Shown: positions 26,555 through 35,458, counted from the stretch's first letter. The stretch is DNA of 64,000 nucleotides from Acidobacteriota bacterium (GCA_019639115.1 JAHBSM010000005.1:124001-188000), one strand, 5' to 3'. Translations and numbers: made by a program. The notes: generated by a model from the sequence alone, not told the origin.

Positions 26555-27319
26555 GTGAAGCTTTCGGCAGTCATTATCACGCTCAACGAAGAAGACAACA
26601 TTGCTGACGCTATCAGATCGGTCAATTGGGCTGACGAGATACTAGTAGTCGATTCGGAAAGCAGCGACCGTACCCGTGAGATCGCCACGGAGATGGGAGC
26701 TCGAGTACTGGTGCAGCCTTGGCTTGGATTTGGCAAACAGAAGCAATTTGCTGCCGAATCCGCATCGAATGACCTAATTTTGAGTTTGGACGCCGATGAA
26801 CGCATCTCGTCCGAACTGGCCGATGAGATCCAGGCAGCTATGCTAAGAGGCGAGATGGCCGATGGGTATCGCGTCCCAAGAACGACGTTCTATATGGGCC
26901 GCTGGATCAAACACGGCGAATGGTATCCGGACCTGCAATTACGGCTTTATGACCGGAGAAAGGGCCGGTGGCCCGATGTTCCCATTCATGAGTCGGTATC
27001 GATGGATCACGGGACGACGATTCGAACACTCAAGGGCGATATCCTGCATTTTACGTGCAGCGGCGTGAGCCATCACGCCAAGATGATCCAGGAGCGTTAT
27101 GCTCCGCTCTCGGCCGAGAAGATGTTTCGCGAAGGAAGGCGAGCCACATACCTCACTATTGCAGCAGCTCCGATCGCTGCATTTGCGAAGGGATATATTT
27201 TGCGTCGCGGATTTTTAGACGGCTTGCCGGGCCTAGCCATTGCATATTTTGCGGCCTATAACGCGTTTCTCAAGCATTTGCTGCTATGGGATCTTGAGCG
27301 GGAGAGCCAGAAGCCGTGA
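26555..27319 (+). CDS. Family 2 glycosyltransferase (WaaE/KdtX-like)
   Basis: I place the start at GTG 26555, giving 254 residues that begin VKLSAVIITLNEEDNI; an ATG at 26510 lies inside a hairpin and adds 15 unlikely residues. The GT-A fold is clear: AVIITLNEEDNIADAI, then WADEILVVDSESSDRT, and the DxD motif in SLDADER. KHGEWYPDLQLRLYDRRKGRWPDVPIHE and the C-terminal hydrophobic segment are typical of the LPS inner-core glucosyltransferase WaaE group and related lipid-linked enzymes. It probably adds a sugar to a cell-surface glycan; donor and acceptor are unknown. Confidence 0.88.
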   Translation: MKLSAVIITLNEEDNIADAIRSVNWADEILVVDSESSDRTREIATEMGARVLVQPWLGFGKQKQFAAESASNDLILSLDADERISSELADEIQAAMLRGEMADGYRVPRTTFYMGRWIKHGEWYPDLQLRLYDRRKGRWPDVPIHESVSMDHGTTIRTLKGDILHFTCSGVSHHAKMIQERYAPLSAEKMFREGRRATYLTIAAAPIAAFAKGYILRRGFLDGLPGLAIAYFAAYNAFLKHLLLWDLERESQKP

Positions 27320-27388
27320 TCTCTACAACTTTTTGTTTGCCGGAATCATCTTATTTACAAACCTGGCTCGTATTGCTGTATTATTTTT

Positions 27389-28033
27389 ATGATGACCTCC
27401 TTTAAAAGCACATTTAGACTTGCTGCAGCATTGGGGATCATTTCCCTGAGCGCCGCGGTCGGCGCCTTTGCCCAGAAGGGCGTCGATACTCAAACCCAAA
27501 AAATAAAAGACGACAACAAGGGAGTGACATCGCGCGGCAATGATGCCACTCGCTCATGGGACTGGGGCAAAGGAAAGACGAAGGTTCGCGATAGGCTCGA
27601 CAATCCGTACAAGTTCAACGCACGACGCGACGCACTTCTCGAGGCAATAGCCGATGTGCTCCGCGAACGCAAGATCGTGGTTGACGAGGCCGCTTCCCGA
27701 TTCAGCGACGGCCTTGTCGTCACGCTGCCTTACGTCTTTGCAAAGGGTGCGGTGACCACGCAGAACCAGTTGAATCGATACGCGGTCTTTGACGGCAACA
27801 ATGAAGCGTGGACCCGCGCACAGTACACTTTGACGTTCGAGATCCAGGCGATCGACGGCATTCAAAGCAAAGTCTCGATCATCGCAAAGGTCGAGGGACG
27901 GGGAGGAACCGGACTCACGTCGGAATGGATCACGCTTAGGAGTTCGGGTGTCATCGAAGACGAGGTAATGGCAAAGCTTGTCGAAGCTGTTACCGGGAAT
28001 TCGCCCGAACCGGTACAGGATACAGGCCCTTGA
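27389..28033 (+). CDS. Secreted protein of unknown function
   Basis: The 214-residue product starts with a signal peptide (SFKSTFRLAAALGIISLSAAVGAFAQ, cleavage probably after AFA). The mature part has a charged, glycine-containing linker (GVTSRGNDATRSWDWGKGKTKVRDRL), then a compact alpha/beta domain (about residues 75-205) with RDALLEAIADVLRERKIVVDEAASRFSDGL-type pattern and strands such as YTLTFEIQAIDG and VSIIAKVEGRGG. The fold resembles lipoprotein-like domains of outer-membrane biogenesis proteins, but I do not recognise the family. It is followed after 14 bp by another secreted protein, so the pair is probably co-transcribed. Confidence 0.75.
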   Translation: MMTSFKSTFRLAAALGIISLSAAVGAFAQKGVDTQTQKIKDDNKGVTSRGNDATRSWDWGKGKTKVRDRLDNPYKFNARRDALLEAIADVLRERKIVVDEAASRFSDGLVVTLPYVFAKGAVTTQNQLNRYAVFDGNNEAWTRAQYTLTFEIQAIDGIQSKVSIIAKVEGRGGTGLTSEWITLRSSGVIEDEVMAKLVEAVTGNSPEPVQDTGP

Positions 28034-28047
28034 TCTGACCGAAAAAG

Positions 28048-28575
28048 ATGAGATTCGACCTTCGCAGGATCGCGAACATCGCCATTTTTATAATAGGAAT
28101 GGCCGCCTCGAGTTTTGCCCAAAACGCCGACGGCCGCTCGCCGATAACCGGCCCCGGCGACTCTCGCCCCCAACCGATCCGCGAGATGATGTACAAGATG
28201 CAGCTCGATCGCGAAAAGAAAGAATTCGCGGAGATGCTCGAACGCGGAGATAAGGCTATCGAGATACTCGAAGAGATCGAATCGAATCTCTCCTCCAACA
28301 CCTCGCTTTCAGCAAAAGATCGCGAGCGGCTTGATGAGCTCGAAAAACTGACCAAACGAGTGCTCAACGGCCTGGGCGGCGACACCGAGAATGATCCGAC
28401 GGTTCGTCCCGAGGAGCCAGCCGACATAGTGGACGGTATCAAGATGCTTCGCGAACGCACGGTCAAGCTGGTCGACGAACTGAAAAGGATCTCGCGTTAC
28501 ACTACGTCGGTCGTGGCGATCGAGACATCTAACTCAATGCTCCGTTTGATTCGCGTCCTGAAGGTTTTCAAGTAG
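28048..28575 (+). CDS. Secreted helical protein of unknown function
   Basis: A 175-residue product with a signal peptide (RIANIAIFIIGMAASSFAQ) and a mainly helical, highly charged mature part. A central segment KMQLDREKKEFAEMLERGDKAIEILEEIESNL is probably coiled coil, and another helix follows near LDELEKLTKRVLNGL. A proline/aspartate-rich linker separates it from the C-terminal helices. No family is recognised. It lies between another secreted protein and the VWA protein (9 bp downstream), and the three may act together in the periplasm. Confidence 0.75.
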   Translation: MRFDLRRIANIAIFIIGMAASSFAQNADGRSPITGPGDSRPQPIREMMYKMQLDREKKEFAEMLERGDKAIEILEEIESNLSSNTSLSAKDRERLDELEKLTKRVLNGLGGDTENDPTVRPEEPADIVDGIKMLRERTVKLVDELKRISRYTTSVVAIETSNSMLRLIRVLKVFK

Positions 28576-28583
28576 CTGGCCAA

Positions 28584-29510
28584 GTGAGAACTTTTGCCGC
28601 AAATCTCATAATATTCGCCGCCTTTGCGGGCATCGGACATTCCCTTTCGGCAGTTGCACACGCACAAGACAAAGAAGAGACGATCCGAGTTGATTCGTCG
28701 GTAGTGCTTGTAGGCGTTTCGGTCACAGACCGAGCCGGTAAGGCCGTTACGGGCATCAAGAAAAGCGAATTCTCGATCCTGGATAATGGCGTCGTGCGGC
28801 CGCTATCGATCTTTGCCGCTGAATCGACCCCATTTGCGGCGATAATTCTCGTGGACACATCAGGCAGTATGGGTGACCGAGTTTCGGTGGCCCGAGGAGC
28901 GGCGATAGCTTTTCTTGATCGTACACGCGTCGAGGATGTCGTCGCGATCTATTCATTCGATTCGGCCGTCAAGTTGATAAGCGACTTTGATAGGACGCGG
29001 ATGGAACAACCCGAGAGCTTTTTTAAGATGAAAGCTGACGGTATGACCGTCCTCAACGATGCCATCGTTGCGGCAGCCAACGTGTTGAACGGTCGTCCAG
29101 AGAAACGCCGAGCGATAGTCGTACTGTCTGACGGAGCGGACACGAGAAGCAAAAATACGGCTGAGCGCGCTATCAAGGCTGCGTCAGATGCCGGTGCAAA
29201 TATCTACACTGTCGATCTGTCCTCAATCGATGACAACGGAATCGAGGTCATGCGGGCGCGGAGTGCCTTGCGTAATTTTGCAGAGAAAAGCGGCGGAACC
29301 TTTGTTGCTTCACCAAACGGCTCAACGGTGCGTGAGGCTTTCAGAGTGATAGCAGAAGAGCTTGGAAATCAGTACACGCTGGGATTCGAGCCTGACGAAC
29401 GGGCGCTCGACGGCAAGTTTCACCCGATCGAGGTGCGGATATCGCGGCCGGGCCTCACGATACGCTCTCGCAAAGGCTACTACGCAGGTAAGCGGGGCTC
29501 AGGGCTTTAG
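28584..29510 (+). CDS. VWA-domain secreted protein (VWFA-related, acidobacterial type)
   Basis: Translation probably starts at GTG 28584; 308 residues follow. A signal peptide ending AHAQ precedes IRVDSSVVLVGVSVTDRAGKAV, a strand-rich N-terminal domain, and then a von Willebrand factor A domain from about residue 90. The metal site DxSxS is intact as DTSGSMGD. The C-terminal part (EELGNQYTLGFEPDE, then RKGYYAG) is the hallmark of the VWFA-related proteins abundant in acidobacteria. It probably binds ligands through Mg2+ in the periplasm or at the surface. It converges with ddl, overlapping by 4 bp. Confidence 0.9.
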   Translation: MRTFAANLIIFAAFAGIGHSLSAVAHAQDKEETIRVDSSVVLVGVSVTDRAGKAVTGIKKSEFSILDNGVVRPLSIFAAESTPFAAIILVDTSGSMGDRVSVARGAAIAFLDRTRVEDVVAIYSFDSAVKLISDFDRTRMEQPESFFKMKADGMTVLNDAIVAAANVLNGRPEKRRAIVVLSDGADTRSKNTAERAIKAASDAGANIYTVDLSSIDDNGIEVMRARSALRNFAEKSGGTFVASPNGSTVREAFRVIAEELGNQYTLGFEPDERALDGKFHPIEVRISRPGLTIRSRKGYYAGKRGSGL

Positions 29511-30613
29511 AGGCGCGATGTTTTGTTCCGCTTCTTGTCTTCGTGCCTTTCGAGACCGAGTCGGATCAACTCGTCGATGACATCGGGAAACGCCGAACCG
29601 GTCCCTTGCCACATTTTCGGGAAACCTGAAGCATCGGTCAGTCCGGGCATAGTGTTTATCTCATTTACAAGCAAAGATCCGTTATCTGTTCGAAGAAAGA
29701 AATCTACCCGAGCAAGGCCCGACCCGTCGATAGCTTTGAATGCCCGCACTGCCATTTGCTGAACCTTTTTTACCAAGGCTTCTGAAATCGGGGCCGGCAC
29801 GACGAACTCATTATTTCCGGTGCCAGCGTACTTCTCTGTGTAATCCAGAAAAGATTTCCCGGCTTCGCGAATGATGTATTCACCCGGCAAGCTGGCTCGC
29901 GGGTCGGAATTCCCCATCACGGCACACTCGATCTCTCTCATTGGCACTGCCTCTTCGACGATTATCTTGCGGTCGTACTCGGCGGCGAGCTCTATAGCGG
30001 CATCCAGGCTTTCACGATCGGTTGCTTTTGATACACCAACAGACGAACCGAGATTTGCAGGCTTGACGAAGCACGGAAAACCGATCTTTTCACCGACGAG
30101 GGCCGCTGTCGCGTCTCGATTTGAGTTCCATTCATCGCGAAGGAACCATACGTAGTCGCATTGGGCCAGCCCGGCATCCCGAAAAAGGGTCTTCATTACG
30201 GTCTTATCCATACCGCAGGAGCTCGCAAGCATACCGCATCCAACGTAGGCCACGTCCGCCATCTCGAATAGCCCTTGAATCGTTCCGTCTTCGCCGTTAG
30301 TACCGTGCAGCACGGGAAATACCGCGTCGATCCGCCCGGAGCCAAACAGTTCAGGAATGACCGCCAACGCGGTCGAACCCTCGCCGAATCGTTCGGGTTC
30401 TCCGTGTGCTCTGCGGAATGCGGCCTGCGTTCCTTCATCGAACGCCATCAATGCATCCGCAGGACCCAGCCATCTGCCGTCCTCCTCGATACAGATAGGA
30501 ATAAGTTCGTATTTTGCCGGGTCGGCTTGTTCAAGGACGGTTCGCGCAGAACGTATCGAGATCTCATGTTCGCCGGACCTTCCGCCAAAGATCACACAAA
30601 TGCGTTTTTTCAT
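29507..30613 (-). CDS. ddl: D-alanine--D-alanine ligase
   Basis: The 368-residue ATP-grasp enzyme makes the D-Ala-D-Ala dipeptide for peptidoglycan in the cytoplasm. It begins RICVIFGGRSGEHEISIRSA, which holds the substrate-binding Glu and Ser. The ATP-grasp region includes PCFVKPANLGSSVGVSKA, and the metal-binding motif is LVNEINTMPGLT. The length fits the family, including the small insertion of the long ddl type. It is 102 bp downstream of the arginase gene on the same strand; no cell-wall cluster surrounds it. Confidence 0.95.
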   Translation of the reverse strand: MKKRICVIFGGRSGEHEISIRSARTVLEQADPAKYELIPICIEEDGRWLGPADALMAFDEGTQAAFRRAHGEPERFGEGSTALAVIPELFGSGRIDAVFPVLHGTNGEDGTIQGLFEMADVAYVGCGMLASSCGMDKTVMKTLFRDAGLAQCDYVWFLRDEWNSNRDATAALVGEKIGFPCFVKPANLGSSVGVSKATDRESLDAAIELAAEYDRKIIVEEAVPMREIECAVMGNSDPRASLPGEYIIREAGKSFLDYTEKYAGTGNNEFVVPAPISEALVKKVQQMAVRAFKAIDGSGLARVDFFLRTDNGSLLVNEINTMPGLTDASGFPKMWQGTGSAFPDVIDELIRLGLERHEDKKRNKTSRL

Positions 30614-30715
30614 ATTCGTGGGGTAGTCAACGCACTAACGCTGCGAGAGACTCTGGAAGATTCTAATATCAAATTGCGATGGTGTCATCTGTGGCGTCAC
30701 GTTGAACAGCCACGG

Positions 30716-31651
30716 CTACAAGATCGTTTTACCAAGTGCGGATAATATCAGTTCGCAGGCGAGCTCGACCGTAATATTCGACTGATCCAGTAGAGGATTG
30801 ACCTCTACGATCTCAAAGGAGCGCATTCGTCCGTCTTCGGCTATAAGTTCAAGTGCTAGATGAGCTTCGCGATATGTGGTGCCGCCGCGAACGAGAGTTC
30901 CGCTGCCCGGTGCGAACCGTGGATCGATCATATCGACATCAAAAGTTACCGCGTAGCCTCCGGCGGCCCCAGAAGCAATAGAAATCGCCTCGTTCACGCA
31001 CGCGGCCATGCCACGTTTATCGATGTCGCTCATTGTGAAGAAATGGCTTCTCAATCCGAGTTCTTCGATCATTGAGCGTTCACCGGGATCCACATCTCGA
31101 GCACCGATATGAGCGAAATATCTGGGATCGATCTTCGGCGAGAAACCTCCCAGACCGACGAGGTCCGGATGCCCGTGACCGAGAAGAACCGCGAGAGGCA
31201 TCCCGTGAATATTGCCTGACGGAGATGTCTCCGGCGTGTTGATATCGGCATGAGCGTCAAACCAAATGAGGCCGACGGGTTCAGCTTTCAGGCGAAAATG
31301 ACCGGATATGGCGGAGAATGTCGGGATCGCGATCGAGTGGTCACCGCCAAGTATGATCGGAAGTTCGCGGTCCACGAACAGTTCCGATATGGCATCCATG
31401 ATATTCCGAGAAGACTCTAGCATTTCCCCAAGGTGTTTAGGGTTGCCGTCGGCAAGCTCGGCGGACGGCCGGCTGATCTCGGCATCGCCGTGATCGGCAA
31501 CCTCAAAACCAAGCTCTCGAATATGCTCGGCGAGAGATGCTCCTCTGAATCTCGTCAAACGCATGGCATTAACGCCCAATTCGCTGCCTGTCTTCCCGGC
31601 ACCAAAACCTAGCGGAACACCAATTATCCCGACCTTACCTGTGCTTGTCAT
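30716..31651 (-). CDS. rocF: Arginase
   Basis: The ureohydrolase has about 311 residues from ATG 31651; a GTG at 31660 is an alternative start that overlaps the HPr gene by 4 nt. It hydrolyses arginine to ornithine and urea. The binuclear manganese ligands are visible in ILGGDHS, WFDAHADINTPE and FDVDMIDP. GNIHGMPLAVLLGHG and APGSGTLVRGG are typical of true arginases. It is last in the hpf-rapZ-EIIA-HPr gene series, which raises the idea that nitrogen and PTS regulation are linked here. A full arginine biosynthesis operon lies 11 kb away. Confidence 0.92.
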   Translation of the reverse strand: MTSTGKVGIIGVPLGFGAGKTGSELGVNAMRLTRFRGASLAEHIRELGFEVADHGDAEISRPSAELADGNPKHLGEMLESSRNIMDAISELFVDRELPIILGGDHSIAIPTFSAISGHFRLKAEPVGLIWFDAHADINTPETSPSGNIHGMPLAVLLGHGHPDLVGLGGFSPKIDPRYFAHIGARDVDPGERSMIEELGLRSHFFTMSDIDKRGMAACVNEAISIASGAAGGYAVTFDVDMIDPRFAPGSGTLVRGGTTYREAHLALELIAEDGRMRSFEIVEVNPLLDQSNITVELACELILSALGKTIL

Positions 31652-31656
31652 TGAGT

Positions 31657-31941
31657 TCACGACCCCTTGTCGATCTCGCCGAAACCGGCGGTAAAAAGTT
31701 CGCTGACAGCGGCTAATGCGGATTCAGCTTCCGGGCCATCAGCTGTAATGATCACACGGCTGCCGACGGTCACGGCGAGCGAAAGAATACTGAGTATATC
31801 CTTCGCGTTCGCACGGCCTCCATCCGCGACCCGCACGATCGCGACATCGGCGTCAAACCCTGCCACCGCACGCACGACCTTGGCAGCCGCCCGAGCATGG
31901 AGTCCGAGTGGATTGATCACCTCCGCTTCGAGCTCAGGCAT
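31657..31941 (-). CDS. ptsH: HPr-family phosphocarrier protein
   Basis: From ATG 31941 (MPELEAEVINPLGLHARAA) the protein has 94 residues; a longer frame overlaps the EIIA gene. The phosphorylatable His15 and the following Arg17 are intact in GLHARAA. At the position of the regulatory serine (E. coli Ser46) the sequence reads NAKDILSIL, so it is an aspartate. HPr carries phosphate between EI and EII proteins. No EI or HPr kinase gene is visible in the window. It overlaps the upstream EIIA gene by 8 nt. Confidence 0.9.
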   Translation of the reverse strand: MPELEAEVINPLGLHARAAAKVVRAVAGFDADVAIVRVADGGRANAKDILSILSLAVTVGSRVIITADGPEAESALAAVSELFTAGFGEIDKGS

Positions 31942-32368
31942 CACGCTTTGCTCTTTGCGGGGCCAACAATTCGCCCGCACGAGTGATCGCGGAGCGGCCT
32001 TGTTCCTCTACCTCGGCAGCAAATTCGTCAAGCGACCTGCCGTTCTGTGCTGCCGCTATCTTGATGACCATAGGAAGATTGACACCCGTGACTATCTCGA
32101 TCTCGCCGGGCTCGAGGAACATTGCAGCAATATTAGTTGGAGTGCCGCCAAACATATCCGTGGCGAGCAACACCCCGGAGCCTTTAGATACAGCCGCGAT
32201 CGCACGCTCGATCTCTCCTTGCGCAAGTTCTACGTCGTCATGCCAGCCGATCGAAACAGCGGCAATATTATCTATCTCACCGACGACCGTCTCTGCGGCT
32301 GCCAGCAGTTCGTTGGCCACCTGCCCATGTGAGACGATCACACCGCCTATCTTGTTGGTTCTGCTCAT
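31934..32368 (-). CDS. PTS EIIA component, mannose family
   Basis: The 144-residue protein matches the EIIA-Man fold: the active-site His lies in VIVSHGQVA (about residue 14), the second family motif reads LLATDMFGGTPTN, and VTGVNLPMVIKIA follows. No EIIB, EIIC or EIID gene is adjacent, so it is likely regulatory rather than transporting, as in the PTS clusters next to rpoN in many proteobacteria. Its start abuts the stop of rapZ with no gap and its end overlaps HPr. Confidence 0.9.
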   Translation of the reverse strand: MSRTNKIGGVIVSHGQVANELLAAAETVVGEIDNIAAVSIGWHDDVELAQGEIERAIAAVSKGSGVLLATDMFGGTPTNIAAMFLEPGEIEIVTGVNLPMVIKIAAAQNGRSLDEFAAEVEEQGRSAITRAGELLAPQRAKRDA

Positions 32369-33262
32369 CTATTTTTGCACGTCGCGATGCTCGATCGACA
32401 CGGGGAATCCGAGTTTTTTCAATTGCTTTCCGATCGAGTTTGCGGCCATCACGCTCCTATGTTTGCCTCCGGTGCACCCAACACCGATGGTCAGGTACGA
32501 CTTCCCTTCTCGTTGATATTTGGGGAGCAGGTACTCGAGCAAGTTCGTAACTCTTTCGATCGTCTCGGTCACTTCCGGTTCACCCTTTAGGAATTTTACG
32601 ACAGCCGGATCGCTGCCCGGTAAGTGCTTCAATTCCTTGACAAAGAACGGGTTCGGCAGGTGCCTAACATCAAACATAAGATCGAGGCCACGCGGGGCAC
32701 CGAATTTATGTCCAAAACTGACAATATTGACCTTCATCGGACGGTTATCAGGATTTCCGCTGAAGGTCTGGACGATCAGATGTCGAAGCGAATGAACGGT
32801 AAGCTCCGAGGTGTCAATTATACGGTCGGCGATACGCTTTACATCGGTCATCGCTCGCCTTTCGGCTTTGATAGCCGCCGCCAGGCCTTTGCTGTGGTCC
32901 GCCGGGTGGGGACGCCTGGTCTCCGAAAATCGCCGCTGGAGGACCTCATCCGAAGCGTCAAAGAACAATATATACGGTATCAGGCCCCGTTTGGATAATT
33001 TACGGAGCTCGGTCGAAAATTCATCCAAAAAATGCCGTTCGCGAATGTTAATGACCAGGACGGCTCGTTCGATCGCGGGAGCCTTGCCGCCGTCGGGGAC
33101 CATTAGCCTGCCAAAGGTCGAAACCATCGTTACCGGCAAATTGTCAACGCAAAAATAGCCGAGGTCCTCGAAAGCGTCCGTCGCAGAACTCATCCCCGAT
33201 CCGCTCAGGCCGGTTACGATTATCAACGACGGAAGTTCGTTCTCTCTCCTTTTAGCTGACAT
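32369..33262 (-). CDS. rapZ: RapZ-family (YvcJ) nucleotide-binding protein with altered Walker A motif
   Basis: The 297-residue protein has the RapZ architecture: an N-terminal P-loop domain and a C-terminal domain containing FGHKFGAPRGLDLMFDVRHLPNPF and TIGVGCTGGKHRSVMAA. In E. coli RapZ regulates GlmZ RNA and glucosamine-6-phosphate synthesis. The Walker A motif reads GLSGSGMSSA: methionine replaces the invariant lysine at residue 24. The DNA shows ATG where AAG would be expected. Everything else looks conserved, so the gene is not decaying. It is placed between hpf and EIIA, the usual rpoN-cluster order. Confidence 0.92.
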   Translation of the reverse strand: MSAKRRENELPSLIIVTGLSGSGMSSATDAFEDLGYFCVDNLPVTMVSTFGRLMVPDGGKAPAIERAVLVINIRERHFLDEFSTELRKLSKRGLIPYILFFDASDEVLQRRFSETRRPHPADHSKGLAAAIKAERRAMTDVKRIADRIIDTSELTVHSLRHLIVQTFSGNPDNRPMKVNIVSFGHKFGAPRGLDLMFDVRHLPNPFFVKELKHLPGSDPAVVKFLKGEPEVTETIERVTNLLEYLLPKYQREGKSYLTIGVGCTGGKHRSVMAANSIGKQLKKLGFPVSIEHRDVQK

Positions 33263-33299
33263 ATACTAAGGCCATTCGACCGCTGCCGCTCATCGGGAT

Positions 33300-33872
33300 C
33301 TAGGTCTCGATCAACCCAATGTCGCCGTCCGTGCGCTTGAACATAAGAGACAGATTATCGCTGTTGCGGTCTCTGAATAGAACGAATCCAGATTTGTCCT
33401 TAGCCAACTGTTTTGCCGCTTCATCCGGCGTCAGCTGCTTTACATTGTAGCGTTTCGTCCGTACGATCCGTGGGCCATTAGCGGCAGCAGGTACCGGTGC
33501 AGGAGCGGAAGCCTTTCGTGCCGGCGATTGCTTGCCGGAAGATCTGCGTGCGGCGACCAACGCGGTCTTCTTGGCCTTGTGGGCGCGATCGATCACTTTT
33601 TCCTTCAACCGACGCGCCTGCTTTTCGATCTTGCCTACAACGAGTGACAGTGACCGGTACATGTCGGAGTTCGTTGCCGTCGCTGTCAGTGTGTCATTCC
33701 GCCAATTGACCACGGCCTCGGCCCTGTGACGGCCCCGCTCAACTTCGATGATCACATGCACTTTAGGGTTCTTGCCTGCAAAAAGATCCTCGATCTTCTC
33801 GAAATGCGACCGGGCGTGCTCTTTGAGAGCCGGCGTCACTTCGATATGTCTTCCGGTGAATTCTAGTCTCAT
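33300..33872 (-). CDS. hpf: Ribosome hibernation promoting factor, long form
   Basis: From ATG 33872 (MRLEFTGRHIEVTPALKEHA) the product has 190 residues, the length of long HPF. The N-terminal S30AE/YfiA domain covers about residues 1-100, with VEVERGRHRAEAVV-like strands and MYRSLSLVVGKIEKQARRLKEK. A linker rich in Ala, Pro and Lys precedes the dimerising C-terminal domain (IVRTKRYNVKQLTPDEA, then SGFVLFRDRNSDNLSLMFKRTDGDIGLIE). It joins 70S ribosomes into inactive 100S dimers. A TTG upstream at 33890 would overlap rpoN and is less likely. Confidence 0.94.
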   Translation of the reverse strand: MRLEFTGRHIEVTPALKEHARSHFEKIEDLFAGKNPKVHVIIEVERGRHRAEAVVNWRNDTLTATATNSDMYRSLSLVVGKIEKQARRLKEKVIDRAHKAKKTALVAARRSSGKQSPARKASAPAPVPAAANGPRIVRTKRYNVKQLTPDEAAKQLAKDKSGFVLFRDRNSDNLSLMFKRTDGDIGLIET

Positions 33873-33886
33873 AGGTGATCTATCGG

Positions 33887-35458
33887 TCAAATGACCGTCT
33901 TGCGTTCCCTCGAACCGGGAATATTCATTTGGTCGCGGTATTTTGCGACAGTTCGTCGGGAAAGCTTGACTCCCTCCTTACTTAAAATCTTTGCGATCTC
34001 ATCGTCTGTGAGCGGCTTGCGGGTATCCTCGTCATCTATCATCTTTTTGATCTTCAGCTTTAGGATCCTCGTCGAAACCTCTTCGCCTTCTTCGTTGAGC
34101 ATTCCTTCACTGAAGAAACGCCTCAGCTCGATGACGCCTTGCGGTGTTTGTGCGTATTTTCTGTTGACCACGCGTGAGATCGTCGATAGGTGCATACCGA
34201 TGTCCTCGGCAACGTCTTTCAACATCATCGGCTTAAGATACTCAACGCCGCGATCCAGGTAGTCACGCTGCCTGTGTACTATACATTCGACAACGCGATA
34301 GATCGTCTGTCGGCGATGCTCGATGTTGCGAAGAAGGTCAACGGCTGACCTGTACTTATCCTTGATGAAGTCGCGCGTCTCCTTACTCGTCTGAGCTTCC
34401 TCAGACAGCTTTTGATATGACTGAGAAATGCGCAGCCTCGGGCTTCCGTCGTCGATGAAATAGATCTGGTAATCGTCATCAACCTTTTCGATGACGACTT
34501 CAGGAGCAACGTAGATAGCGTCCTTTGAAGCATATCTGCGGCCGGGATAAGGGTCCAATTCACGGATCCGCGCAATGACACGATCCAGACGGTGAATGTC
34601 CACGCCGGTGATCTTTGCCAGGTGCTGCAGCCTGTGCGGCTGTAGGTCATGCAGATGCTCCGCAACGAGCCGAGCGGCCAAACTGTCACTTTCACCTTCG
34701 GAATCAAGCTGAGCGAGGAGGCATTCCGCTACGTCACGAGCCGCACAACCCACCGGATCGAGCATCATGACCTCACGCCTAGCAGCTTCGGCTGCCTCGA
34801 TGGAGCATGGCGTAAGGGCCGCTACGACCTCGAGGTCCTCGACAAGTCTGCCGTCCGCATCGAGATTACCGATTATCGCCAACGCGGCCGCCTCGATCGT
34901 GGGCGAGAGTGATAGTAAGTTCAACTGCCACTCCAGATGTTCCGTGAGCGATGGTGCCTGGGTCAGGAACTGTTCGAAACTTGGAGCGTCCTCTTTGTAC
35001 TCGATCTCCTGAGTGCGATAGCCGGGATCGAGGTACTCCTGAAACTCACGTCCGAAATCGATCTCGTCGAAAGCGTCTGAGGTTTCGGTGTGGGGCTCAT
35101 CATCGCCGTATATTTCGGCAGCGGCATCTTGATCGAATCCATTCTCGCCGGGCTCGATAGCTGCGATGGTTTCGAGGTCCGCGTATTCCTCCTCAGAGAT
35201 CGTGTTGGGTTCGGTATTTGCCGAAACCAAAGGCCGGTCGTCGCCGCTGTCGCTGTTCTGGTCGAGTATCGTACTCGCGATCTCATCGACCTCGTCGCCG
35301 GGCATCACTTCTTCGAGGAGCGGATTCTCTATCATCTCCTGCTCGACCAATTCAGCAAGCTCAAGCGAATTCATCTGGAGCATTTCGATCCTCTGCCGCA
35401 ATTGCGGAGTAAGGACCATTCGCTGTTGGAGCTTGGCGGTAAGCCGAAGTGATGACAT
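33887..35458 (-). CDS. rpoN: RNA polymerase sigma-54 factor
   Basis: The 523-residue sigma factor has all regions: the glutamine-rich activator-interacting region I (LQQRMVLTPQLRQRIEMLQMNSLELAELV), an acidic region II (about 65-140), the core-binding domain, the helix-turn-helix with MHLSTISRVVNRKYAQTP, and the RpoN box SRRTVAKYRDQ near the C-terminus. It reads -24/-12 promoters with help from AAA+ activators. The operon order lptB-rpoN-hpf-rapZ-PTS is the standard proteobacterial one, here also with arginase. No activator gene is seen nearby. Confidence 0.96.
   Translation of the reverse strand: MSSLRLTAKLQQRMVLTPQLRQRIEMLQMNSLELAELVEQEMIENPLLEEVMPGDEVDEIASTILDQNSDSGDDRPLVSANTEPNTISEEEYADLETIAAIEPGENGFDQDAAAEIYGDDEPHTETSDAFDEIDFGREFQEYLDPGYRTQEIEYKEDAPSFEQFLTQAPSLTEHLEWQLNLLSLSPTIEAAALAIIGNLDADGRLVEDLEVVAALTPCSIEAAEAARREVMMLDPVGCAARDVAECLLAQLDSEGESDSLAARLVAEHLHDLQPHRLQHLAKITGVDIHRLDRVIARIRELDPYPGRRYASKDAIYVAPEVVIEKVDDDYQIYFIDDGSPRLRISQSYQKLSEEAQTSKETRDFIKDKYRSAVDLLRNIEHRRQTIYRVVECIVHRQRDYLDRGVEYLKPMMLKDVAEDIGMHLSTISRVVNRKYAQTPQGVIELRRFFSEGMLNEEGEEVSTRILKLKIKKMIDDEDTRKPLTDDEIAKILSKEGVKLSRRTVAKYRDQMNIPGSRERKTVI

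Noticed and set aside
27379..27391. TATTAT just before an ATG as a leaderless promoter
   Set aside because: Only 4 nt separate it from the start codon, so transcription would begin past the ATG; no good -35 was found.
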